64,000 nt of DNA, from NCBI RefSeq assembly GCF_002929355.1, contig NZ_PJIR01000001.1, forward strand, positions 567,404 through 631,403. Reading direction: 5' to 3'. This document shows positions 36,085-44,041 of the stretch, piece by piece. The stretch is from Arthrobacter sp. B0490. GTDB taxonomy: Bacteria > Actinomycetota > Actinomycetes > Actinomycetales > Micrococcaceae. Positions within the stretch are counted from its first letter, which is position 1. The number at the start of each line of letters is the position of its first letter. The position numbers were made by a program, and so were the translations under genes. The notes beneath the pieces are model-generated. The model made no database searches. It worked only from the letters and a program-made list of their open reading frames with translations, and had not been told where the DNA came from.

Positions 36085-36412
36085 GATCGTGCCCGTCCGT
36101 AGGACCGCGGGTCCGTTGCGTGCATCGTCCGCCTCCGTCGTCGAATCCCCACCGCCGGCGCATCACCGCGTCAGGAGCCCAGCATCACCCGCCGGCTGGT
36201 GGTCCGCAACACCGCGCTCCCGCCACCGGGCCTGCCGGCGGACCGGCACGACCCCACGGCCGGATCCGCTCCGGTGAGGCCCACGACCTCACCGTGCCGA
36301 CCCGGCACGGATAGGTGAACGTCACGGAGCGTTTACGCAGCGCGCAGGGGACGGAAACGCGCGCTCACTAGCCTCGGAGGGAAGCAGCCACACCAGCCCC
36401 TGGAGGACTTCC
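36085..36412. other. Intergenic region upstream of the nitrate transporter gene
   Basis: A gene-free stretch between divergent genes. It holds a possible GlnR half-box at 36321-36336 and the ribosome site of narK (GGAGG, 36402-36406). I see no convincing small gene. Confidence 0.6.
36321..36336 (+). promoter_or_regulatory. Possible GlnR-like site upstream of narK
   Basis: GTCAC-6-TTTAC has the AC dinucleotides 11 bases apart that GlnR sites show, but the second half departs from GAAAC. GlnR control of nitrate genes is established in other actinobacteria. Confidence 0.3.
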
Positions 36413-37825
36413 GTGAGCATCGACGAAGCAGCATCTCCCGCACTGGCGACAGCGGCCCCCGCACCTGTCGCGAGCGCGCCCCCGCTGGTCCACCGCCCCG
36501 GCCGATGGATCGACAACTGGGACGCCGAGGACACCACCCAGTGGAACAGTGGCGGCAAGTCCATCGCCCGGCGCAACCTGCAGTGGTCGATCGCCTGCGA
36601 GTTCCTCGGATTCGTGGTCTGGCAGCTGTGGTCGATCGTCGTGGTGTACCTGCCGGCGGCGGGCTTCACCTTCACCACCTCGCAGATCTTCTGGCTGATC
36701 TCCATGCCGTCGCTCGTCGGCGCGACGCTGCGCATCCCCTACACGTTCATGGTGCCGAGGCTGGGGGGCCGGAACTGGACCATCATCTCCGCCCTCCTCC
36801 TGCTGATCCCGACCATCGGTCTCGGACTGTGCGTCTCGAACCCCGAGACCCCGTTCGGGGTGATGCTCGCCGTCGCCGCGCTGGCTGGCTTCGGCGGCGG
36901 CAACTTCGCGAGCTCGATGGCGAACATCACGTTCTTCTTCCCCGCCCGGGAGAAGGGGTGGGCGCTCGGACTGAACGCGGCCGGCGGCAACCTCGGCGCC
37001 GCCGTCGCGCAACTGGTGGTGCCCATCGTCGTCGCCCTCGGCGCTGCCGCGACACTGGACCTGCCCCTCGCCGGCTGGATCTGGGTGCCCCTGATCCTCG
37101 CCGCCGCCTTCGGTGCGTGGAAGTTCATGGACAACCTCTCCAGCGCCAGGAGTGATCTCGCAGGGTCGCTCGCGGCCGTCCGGGAACCGCACCTGTGGAT
37201 CATGGCGCTGCTCTACATCGGTACCTTCGGGTCGTTCATCGGGTTCGCCGGGGTCTTCCCGAAGCTGATCGTCGATTCCTTCCCCGCCTTCTCGACGATC
37301 GCCATGGGGCCCGCCACGCTGTCCCTCGCGTTCCTCGGCCCCCTCGTCGGATCCCTCGCCCGGCCCTTCGGCGGCCGCCTCGCGGACCGGTTCGGCGGAG
37401 CAGCGATCACCGTGTGCGCCTTCGCGGTCATGGCCGCGATCGCCCTGGCCGTCGTCTGGACGCTCCCCCTCTCGAACTTCTGGCTCTTCCTCGGCCTCTT
37501 CCTCGTCCTCTTCGCGGCGGCGGGTGCGGGCAACGGAGCGACCTACCGCATGATCCCCGTCATCTTCGCCCGGCGGGGAGCCGCAGCGGGATCCGAACTC
37601 CGCGAATCGGTGAGCACCGCCCGCAAGTCCGCCGCCGCCCTCGGGCTGATCTCGGCGGTCGGCGCCTACGGCGGCTTCCTCATCCCGCAGGTCCTGAACG
37701 CCTCGAAGGGCGCCTCGGGCAGCTACGAGGGAGCGTTCTACGGCTTCGTCGGCGGATACGTCCTGATGCTCGCCGTCACCTGGTTCTTCTACCTCCGCCG
37801 CTCCTCGACCCTCGGCAAGGTCTGA
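36413..37825 (+). CDS. narK: Nitrate/nitrite transporter NarK
   Basis: A 470-residue major facilitator with about 12 membrane segments. Both nitrate-porter signatures are visible: GGGNFASSMANITFFFP near residue 160 and AAGGNLGAAVAQLVVP soon after, with a second-half counterpart GNGATYRMIPVIF. It imports nitrate (and may exchange nitrite) for the reductase encoded next. The GTG at 36413 has GGAGG six bases upstream. Three bases separate its stop from the reductase ATG. The N-terminal 40 residues are a polar, Ala/Pro-rich extension. Confidence 0.95.
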   Translation: MSIDEAASPALATAAPAPVASAPPLVHRPGRWIDNWDAEDTTQWNSGGKSIARRNLQWSIACEFLGFVVWQLWSIVVVYLPAAGFTFTTSQIFWLISMPSLVGATLRIPYTFMVPRLGGRNWTIISALLLLIPTIGLGLCVSNPETPFGVMLAVAALAGFGGGNFASSMANITFFFPAREKGWALGLNAAGGNLGAAVAQLVVPIVVALGAAATLDLPLAGWIWVPLILAAAFGAWKFMDNLSSARSDLAGSLAAVREPHLWIMALLYIGTFGSFIGFAGVFPKLIVDSFPAFSTIAMGPATLSLAFLGPLVGSLARPFGGRLADRFGGAAITVCAFAVMAAIALAVVWTLPLSNFWLFLGLFLVLFAAAGAGNGATYRMIPVIFARRGAAAGSELRESVSTARKSAAALGLISAVGAYGGFLIPQVLNASKGASGSYEGAFYGFVGGYVLMLAVTWFFYLRRSSTLGKV

Positions 37826-37828
37826 CCG

Positions 37829-39985
37829 ATGCAGCAGGCCGGGACCGGACAGCACACGCACTGCCCCTACTGCGCCCTCCAGTGCGCCATGACCGTCACC
37901 GCAGGCACGCACGACGGCGGCGCCTCCGTCGACGCGCGCGACTTCCCGACCAACAGGGGCGGACTGTGCCGCAAGGGCTGGTCCGCCGCGGAGCTGCTCG
38001 CCCACCCCGACCGCCTCACCGCACCGCTCCTCCGGGACGCCGACGGCGTCCTGCGGGAAGCCCCGTGGGACACAGTCCTGCAGCTCATCGGCGATCGTGT
38101 CCGGGACATCCAGGCCCGGCACGGCCGGGACGCCGTCGCGGTGTTCGGGGGCGGCGGACTCACCAACGAGAAGGCCTACACGCTCGGCAAGTTCGCCCGC
38201 CTCGCGCTGCGCACGTCCCGCATCGACTACAACGGACGCTTCTGCATGTCGTCGGCGGCCGCCGCGGGCAACCGGGCGTTCGGCGTGGACCGCGGCCTCC
38301 CCTTCCCCCTCGAGGACCTCGGTGCCGCCTCCGTGGTCCTGCTCCTCGGCTCGAACGCGGCGGACACCATGCCACCCTTCGTCCAGCACCTGCGGGGGGC
38401 GCAGGCCGCGGGCGGCCTGGTCGTCGTCGACCCTCGGCGTTCCGCGACCGCCCGCCTCACCGACCAGGGCAGGGGCGTCCACCTCCAGCCCACCCCCGGC
38501 ACCGACCTCGTCCTGCTTCTCGGCCTGGCCCACGTCGTGGTGGCCGAGGGACTGGAGGACCGCCGCTTCCTCGAGGCGCGGGCCAGCGGGTACGACGACG
38601 TGACGCGCGGCCTCGCACGGTGGTGGCCGGAACGGGTGCAGGGCATCACGGGTGTCCCCGCCGCCTCCCTCCGCGCCGTGGCGAGGCTCCTCGCCGCCGG
38701 TGCCCGACGTGGTGCGGAGGGCGGCCACGGTGCCTACATCCTGACCGGACGGGGGATCGAGCAGCACGCGGACGGCACCGACACCACGACGGCCGCGGTC
38801 AACCTCGCGCTGCTCCTCGGGCTGCCGGGCACCGCGCACAGCGGCTACGGGACCCTGACGGGCCAGGGCAACGGGCAGGGCGGCCGGGAGCACGGGCAGA
38901 AGGCGGACCAGCTGCCCGGCTACCGGAAGATCACCGACCCGGCGGCGCGGGCCCACGTCGCCGGGGTCTGGGGCGTCCCGGAGGAGGCGATCCCCGGGCC
39001 CGGCCTGCCCGCCGTCGAACTCCTCGCCTCGCTCGGCAAGCCCGGCGGCACGCACTGCCTCTTCGTGCACGGTGCGAACGTCGCGGTCTCCGCGCCCGAC
39101 GCCGCGACGGTCGTCGACGGCCTGCGCTCCCTCGACCTCCTCGTCGTGTCCGACTTCTTCCTGTCGGAGACCGCCGCGCTGGCCGATGTGGTCCTGCCGG
39201 TCCTGCAGTGGGCGGAGGAGGAGGGCACGGTGACGAACCTGGAGGGCAGGGTCCTGCGCCGCCGCCCGGCCGTCGGGCCGCCCCCCGGTGCCCGCAGCGA
39301 GCTGTGGATCATGCAGGAGCTCGCCCGTCTGCTCGAGGCGCCCTCCCTGTTCAGCGAGGACCCGTCCACCATGTTCGACGAACTCGCCCGCGCCAGCGCC
39401 GGCGGCCTCGCCGACTACTCGGGACTCGACTACGGGGTGCTCGACGGCGCCGACCCCGCGTACTGGCCGTACCCGGCGGGCTCCACGGGGACGCCGCGCC
39501 TGTTCCTCGGCGCCTTCGCCCACCCCGGCGGGCGCGCCGTCCTGGTTCCCGTCTCCCCGCGGGCCGGCACCGCGGCGGCCCGCACGCCCGCCCCGCTGCT
39601 CCTGGCCACGGGCCGGCTCCTCGAGCACTACCAGTCGGGCACCCAGACCCGCCGCGTCCCGGCGCTGCTCGCGGCGCAGCCGGCCGCACGGCTCCAGCTC
39701 CACCCGTCCACCGCGCACGACCTCGGCATCGCGCAGGGCGACCCCGTGGTCGTGACGAGTGCCCAGGGCGAGGCCCGGGCGCTGGCGGACCTGACCCCCG
39801 ACATCCGCCAGGACACGGTCTTCCTGGCCTTCCACTTCGCGGACGCCGGCTCCGCGAACCGTCTGACGGGCAGCGCCACCGACCCGGTGTCGGGCATGCC
39901 GGAGTTCAAGACGACACCCGTCGGCGTGACGCGCCTGGACTCCGCCGATCCCCTGCACGCCGCCCGACTGGAGGTCGTCGCTTGA
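37829..39985 (+). CDS. nasC: Assimilatory nitrate reductase, catalytic molybdopterin subunit
   Basis: A 718-residue cytoplasmic molybdo-bis-MGD enzyme reducing nitrate to nitrite. The [4Fe-4S] ligands are Cys12, Cys15, Cys19 and Cys47 (CPYCALQC and LCRKG). Cys139 in NGRFCMSS is the probable Mo ligand. QKADQLPGYR, VSDFFLSETAALADVVLPVLQWAE and a C-terminal molydopterin-dinucleotide-binding domain (LLATGRLLEHYQSGTQTRR) are all typical. No Tat signal, in line with an assimilatory role. Its stop overlaps the TTG of the flavoprotein gene (TTGA), which likely supplies electrons. Confidence 0.95.
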   Translation: MQQAGTGQHTHCPYCALQCAMTVTAGTHDGGASVDARDFPTNRGGLCRKGWSAAELLAHPDRLTAPLLRDADGVLREAPWDTVLQLIGDRVRDIQARHGRDAVAVFGGGGLTNEKAYTLGKFARLALRTSRIDYNGRFCMSSAAAAGNRAFGVDRGLPFPLEDLGAASVVLLLGSNAADTMPPFVQHLRGAQAAGGLVVVDPRRSATARLTDQGRGVHLQPTPGTDLVLLLGLAHVVVAEGLEDRRFLEARASGYDDVTRGLARWWPERVQGITGVPAASLRAVARLLAAGARRGAEGGHGAYILTGRGIEQHADGTDTTTAAVNLALLLGLPGTAHSGYGTLTGQGNGQGGREHGQKADQLPGYRKITDPAARAHVAGVWGVPEEAIPGPGLPAVELLASLGKPGGTHCLFVHGANVAVSAPDAATVVDGLRSLDLLVVSDFFLSETAALADVVLPVLQWAEEEGTVTNLEGRVLRRRPAVGPPPGARSELWIMQELARLLEAPSLFSEDPSTMFDELARASAGGLADYSGLDYGVLDGADPAYWPYPAGSTGTPRLFLGAFAHPGGRAVLVPVSPRAGTAAARTPAPLLLATGRLLEHYQSGTQTRRVPALLAAQPAARLQLHPSTAHDLGIAQGDPVVVTSAQGEARALADLTPDIRQDTVFLAFHFADAGSANRLTGSATDPVSGMPEFKTTPVGVTRLDSADPLHAARLEVVA

Positions 39986-41550
39986 ATCCGTCCGAGCCCC
40001 TCGTCCCGTCCCGCGTCGTCGTCGTGGGCTTCGGGCCCGTCGCGGCGCGCCTCGTCGAACACCTCGAGCCCCTCGTCGCCGCGGGTCGGGTCGCCCTGAC
40101 CGTTCTCGGACAGGAGCCCGACGCCGCCTACAACCGGGTGCTCGTCGCCGATGTCGCCGTCGGCCGCACCAGCGAGGCCGCCATCGGGCTCGCGGACACG
40201 GACACCCTCCGGGCGACGGGCATCGACGTGCGCCTCGGCGCTCGCGTCGACCGGATCGACCGGCCCTTCCGGCGCGTGCTGCTGACCGACGGCGAGGCGG
40301 TCGACTACGACCGGCTGGTCCTCGCGACAGGGTCACGGCCCGTCCGTCCGCGGCTCACGGGGCTGGAGGGGCCGGCCGGGTCCGACGACGCGCACCTGCT
40401 GCCGCCGGGCGTCAGCTTCCTCCGCGACCTCTCCGATGCCCGGACCGTGGCCGCCGCGCTCGCGGCGCAGCAGCGGATCGTGGTGCTGGGCGGCGGCATC
40501 CTCGGCATCGAGGCAGCCCTCGCGGCGGCGGAGGAGGGCGGGCGCGTGACCCTCGTGCATCACGGCCGGTCCCCCATGGAGCGGCTCCTCGGGGACGGTG
40601 CCCGGGTACTGGCGACGGCGCTGCGGCAGGCCGGCATCACCGTGGTGGCCGGGACGTCCACGGGGATCGAGCTGGAGCACGGGCACTTCGCGGGTGTCCG
40701 GCTGGAGGGCGGCGTCCGGGTCGACGGCGGGGCGCTCGTGCTCGCCTGCGGCGTGCGTCCGCGCACCGAGCTCGCCGAGGGCTGTGACCTGGCGGTCGCG
40801 GACGGCATCCTCGTGGACCACACGCTGCGCGCGGTCGGCATGGAGGACATCTGGGCGATCGGCGACTGCGCGGAGGTGTGCTGCCTCCGCAGCTCCTGCA
40901 GGGCCTGCGCGGGCGCCACCGCACCCCAGGGCCTCATCGGCCCGGGCTGGCAGCAGGCGGACGACGTCGGGGCGGCCTTCGTGGCGGACCTGTCGGGCGA
41001 CGGGGGCGTGCCCCTGACCGGATTCCGATCCGCACCCGACCCGGGACCCGGCGTGCGGCGCGACCCCGTCGTCGTGCTGAAGGCCCGGGGCGTCGACGCC
41101 GTGGTCGCCGGTGAGACGGACGCCGATCCCTGGACGGTGGAGCCCGGACTCGCGGTGGCCGAGTGGGCCGACCCGGGTCACGGACGCTACGCGAAGATGG
41201 TTACCCGCGACGGGGTCCTGACCGGCCTCGTCTGCGTCGGGATGCCGCGCACGGGTGCCGAACTGATCCTCCTGTTCGAGCGGGGCAGCGAACTCCCGGC
41301 GGACCGCTCCAGCCTGCTGCGGCTCGACAGCGCCGAGGGGCTGCTGACCGCATCGCCTCCCGGACCCGCCGCCACCCTCTGCCGGTGTGCGGGGGTCACC
41401 CGCGGCACGGTCCAGGACTCCGTGGCGGCCGGCTGCACCTCCGTGCAGGACGTCTCCGCCGTCACCCGGGCCGGCACCGGCTGCGGCGGGTGCCACGACG
41501 GCATCCGGGCCGTCATCGAACAGCACTTCGCCGCAGCGGTCGCATCGTGA
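39982..41550 (+). CDS. FAD-dependent electron-transfer subunit with BFD-type [2Fe-2S] domain
   Basis: A 522-residue flavoprotein related to the N-terminal part of NirB/NasB. FAD loop VVVGFGPVAARL at the start, NAD loop VVLGGGILGIEAALAA near residue 165, the GDCAEVCC FAD segment near residue 293, and a C-terminal bacterioferritin-associated-ferredoxin-like cluster: Cys467, Cys469, Cys501 and Cys504. It should pass electrons from NAD(P)H to the nitrate reductase. The TTG start at 39982 overlaps the preceding stop. Cysteine-rich CCLRSSCRAC just after the FAD motif is an unusual insertion. Confidence 0.88.
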   Translation: MNPSEPLVPSRVVVVGFGPVAARLVEHLEPLVAAGRVALTVLGQEPDAAYNRVLVADVAVGRTSEAAIGLADTDTLRATGIDVRLGARVDRIDRPFRRVLLTDGEAVDYDRLVLATGSRPVRPRLTGLEGPAGSDDAHLLPPGVSFLRDLSDARTVAAALAAQQRIVVLGGGILGIEAALAAAEEGGRVTLVHHGRSPMERLLGDGARVLATALRQAGITVVAGTSTGIELEHGHFAGVRLEGGVRVDGGALVLACGVRPRTELAEGCDLAVADGILVDHTLRAVGMEDIWAIGDCAEVCCLRSSCRACAGATAPQGLIGPGWQQADDVGAAFVADLSGDGGVPLTGFRSAPDPGPGVRRDPVVVLKARGVDAVVAGETDADPWTVEPGLAVAEWADPGHGRYAKMVTRDGVLTGLVCVGMPRTGAELILLFERGSELPADRSSLLRLDSAEGLLTASPPGPAATLCRCAGVTRGTVQDSVAAGCTSVQDVSAVTRAGTGCGGCHDGIRAVIEQHFAAAVAS

Positions 41551-41609
41551 CGCCGGTGCCGATCCGGCAGCCCGGGCGCAGCCGGCGTGACATCGTGACG
41601 CCGGTGCCG
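41543..41609 (+). repeat. Short direct repeat (start of a degenerate ~48-base tandem array)
   Basis: CATCGTGACGCCGGTGCCG occurs exactly at 41543-41561 and 41591-41609. A looser third copy begins near 41638. The first copy includes the stop codon of the flavoprotein gene. Confidence 0.55.
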
Positions 41610-41777
41610 GCTCGAGGACCCGTGCGCTGCAGCGATCGCGTCAGGACGCGGCGACCGCTCGAGAGCCCGTGCGCCAACCGGAGGACTCCGTGGACGGGCA
41701 CGCCTGCTGCGTCGGCGCCTGCGTCACCCTGCAGGACCCCCCGGGGCTCGATGCGCAGGAGCCGGGTGCTGCGCGCG

Positions 41778-42899
41778 TCAGACGTTCAGCCGGTACCCCC
41801 GCTTGACGACCGTCTCGATCAGGGCCGGGTCGGGCAGTGACTTCCGCAGGCGGTTGACGCTCATGTCGAGGGCGTGGCCCGCACCGGTGGGGGTGAGGAG
41901 GTTCGTCAGGGCCTCCCGGCTCAGGACAGCGCCGCGCGCCGACAGCAGGGCCTTGAAGAGCACCAGCTGCGCGGGCGCGAGGTCCACCCGGGCGTCGTCC
42001 ACCCGCACGGACCGTCCTCGCACCTCGACCTGCCCGGAGCGCGTGCGGAGATGCTCCACGTGGTGCTCCGCGAGGTGGTCGCAGACGAGCCGGATGAGCG
42101 CGCCCATGCGGAACCGCTCGGGGACGATCGGCGTGATGCCGGCGTCGAGCAGCGGCTGCGCCGTCACAGGGCCGACGGCGGCGGCGAGGACGCCGTGCCG
42201 GAACCTGTGCACCAGGTCCTCCTGCATGCCCTGCTCGGCCGCGGTGCTGAACATGGCGTCGACCGCCGGCGCGCTCGTGAAGGTGACGCAGTCGAGCTGC
42301 CCGGTGCACACGGCCTCGATGAGCCGGGGCAGGCGTTCGGAGCCCTCCGGCTTGATCCACCGGTAGGGCGTGACGGTGAGCAGCGTGGCGCCCGCGTCCC
42401 GGAGCCGTTCGAGCTGGTGCTCGTCGGCGTAGGCGTGCAGCTGGACGCCGATCGTCAGGCCCGCGAGGTCCTCCTGCAGCAGCTGGTCCACGAGGGTCGC
42501 CGTCGTCTCGTCGGAGCTGATGCCGGCGTCGTCCAGCCCTGCCGCACGCACCGCTCCCCTGGCCTTCGGACCGCGGACGTAGATCCGGCCGCTCCCGAGG
42601 ACGTCGAGGAGGTCGTCGCCCAGTCCTGCGGCGTCGGCGGCCTCGAACCAGCGGCGCATCCCGTACGCGGTCGTGATGATGAAGAGGTCAGGGCGCGCCG
42701 ACACCACGGCGGCCGTGTCCGCGAGGAGCGCCACGTCCTCCGCGATCGGCGCGATCTTCAGCGCCGGTGCGTGGAAGACGGACGCGCCCCGCCGCTCGAG
42801 CGCGTCGATCAGGTCGCCGGACCGGCGGTCCGACGTCACGCCGATGCGGAATCCGGCCAGCTGGCCCCCGGGTCCGTCGGAGCGGATGGCCTCGGTCAT
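41778..42899 (-). CDS. nnaR: Uroporphyrinogen-III synthase-like domain fused to a winged helix (NnaR-type regulator)
   Basis: A 373-residue protein. Residues 1-265 are a HemD-like fold (GVTSDRRSGDLIDALERRGA, VTFTSAPAVDAMF, AVGPVTAQPL), and residues 280-373 an OmpR/PhoB-type winged helix ending VETVVKRGYRLNV. This fusion is the NnaR regulator of nitrate assimilation described in Streptomyces and mycobacteria, where it acts together with GlnR. Whether the HemD part still makes uroporphyrinogen III is open. Its ATG overlaps the cobA-like stop (ATGA), so it is in the nirB-cobA operon, a location that fits a nitrite/nitrate regulator. Confidence 0.88.
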   Translation of the reverse strand: MTEAIRSDGPGGQLAGFRIGVTSDRRSGDLIDALERRGASVFHAPALKIAPIAEDVALLADTAAVVSARPDLFIITTAYGMRRWFEAADAAGLGDDLLDVLGSGRIYVRGPKARGAVRAAGLDDAGISSDETTATLVDQLLQEDLAGLTIGVQLHAYADEHQLERLRDAGATLLTVTPYRWIKPEGSERLPRLIEAVCTGQLDCVTFTSAPAVDAMFSTAAEQGMQEDLVHRFRHGVLAAAVGPVTAQPLLDAGITPIVPERFRMGALIRLVCDHLAEHHVEHLRTRSGQVEVRGRSVRVDDARVDLAPAQLVLFKALLSARGAVLSREALTNLLTPTGAGHALDMSVNRLRKSLPDPALIETVVKRGYRLNV

Positions 42900-44038
42900 G
42901 ATGCCAGCGACTCGGTGAGCCGCGCGAGGTGCGCGGCACTGCCCTGCAGCTCGAGGCCCACGCGCACCACCTCGCCGATGACCAGGACGGCGGGTGACTG
43001 GCAGCGTGCCGCGCCCGCCGCCGTGACGATCGTGGACAGCGTCCCCGACGTCGTCCGCTGCGAGGTGCTGTACCCGCGCTCGACGACGGCGACCGGCATG
43101 TCCGGCCGCATCCCCGCCCGGCCGAGACCGGCGACGAGCTGCGGCAGCGTCGAGACGCCCATGAGGACCACGATGGTCCCGCCGAGGCTGGCGAGGTGCA
43201 GATGCTCCTCGTCGGTCAGCGGCGCGTGTCCGGAGACCACGGTGAAGAGGTGGCTGACGCCGCGGTGGGTAACGGGGATGCCCGCCGCCGCCGGCACGGC
43301 GATCGACGAGCTGATCCCCGGCAGTACGGTGCAGGGCACCCGCGCCTCGAGGCAGGCGGCGAGCTCCTCGCTGCCGCGTCCGAACACGAAGGGGTCTCCG
43401 CCCTTCAGCCGCACGACGTGCCGTCCTGCGAGGGCGTGCTCCACCAGGAGGGCGTTGATGCCGGCCTGGGGTACGCGGTGGTGGCCGGGCAGCTTCCCGA
43501 CGTCGACGAGCTCAGCCGACGGTGCGATCTCGGCCAGCGACTCCGTGGGCCCGAGCCGGTCGTAGAGGACGACGTCGGCCTCCCTCAGCGCGGCCGCAGC
43601 GTCGAGGGTGAGGAGTCCCCGGGCGCCCGGGCCACCGCCGACAAGGCTCACGTGCCCGGTGTCGGATGCGGCCGGCTCCCGCGTCAGGAGCGCGCCGGCC
43701 TCCCGGCACCGCTGCCGCAGGACATCGTCGTCGTCCCCGCACCCGGGTCCGTCCCCGTCGTGGCGGGGAACCCCGTCGGCATCCTCGGACCCTCCGGGTC
43801 CTCCGACTCCGTGGCGTCCGTCGAGCAGCGGGGGCCCGAAGCCGGACGGTGGCGTGCCCGCGCCCTCCACCCTGACGACGAGGGTGGCGCCGTCGAGCGC
43901 GCAGAGGGCGGACGCGGCCGTGTCGAAGCGGTCGACGTCGGCTCCGGAGGCGCGGTACCGGGCGACGATCCGCCGTGCCGCGCCCGCGGTCCCGAGGACC
44001 ACCACGCGGCGTCCGGTCAGGTCGATGTCGAGGTGCAC
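42896..44038 (-). CDS. cobA: Uroporphyrinogen-III C-methyltransferase with degenerate N-terminal domain
   Basis: A 380-residue siroheme-pathway enzyme. From about residue 127 it is a full SAM-dependent SUMT: VSLVGGGPGARGLLTLDA, VLYDRLG, RLKGGDPFVFGRGSEE and IPVTHRGVSH. The first 125 residues look like a worn precorrin-2 dehydrogenase (CysG-N) domain: VVVLGTAGAARRI replaces the GGG-type NAD loop, and about residues 78-107 are a Gly/Asp-rich low-complexity stretch. It should produce precorrin-2 for NirB's siroheme; oxidation to sirohydrochlorin may need another protein. Starts with GTG three bases after nirB. Confidence 0.9.
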   Translation of the reverse strand: MHLDIDLTGRRVVVLGTAGAARRIVARYRASGADVDRFDTAASALCALDGATLVVRVEGAGTPPSGFGPPLLDGRHGVGGPGGSEDADGVPRHDGDGPGCGDDDDVLRQRCREAGALLTREPAASDTGHVSLVGGGPGARGLLTLDAAAALREADVVLYDRLGPTESLAEIAPSAELVDVGKLPGHHRVPQAGINALLVEHALAGRHVVRLKGGDPFVFGRGSEELAACLEARVPCTVLPGISSSIAVPAAAGIPVTHRGVSHLFTVVSGHAPLTDEEHLHLASLGGTIVVLMGVSTLPQLVAGLGRAGMRPDMPVAVVERGYSTSQRTTSGTLSTIVTAAGAARCQSPAVLVIGEVVRVGLELQGSAAHLARLTESLAS

Positions 44039-44041
44039 GCC

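Noticed and set aside
36368..40336. A 1322-codon minus-strand open frame
   Set aside because: Antisense to narK and the nitrate reductase gene, with low-complexity composition.
37195..41550. A 1451-codon plus-strand open frame
   Set aside because: Only the part from 39982 is real (the flavoprotein); upstream it is a shadow of narK and the reductase gene.
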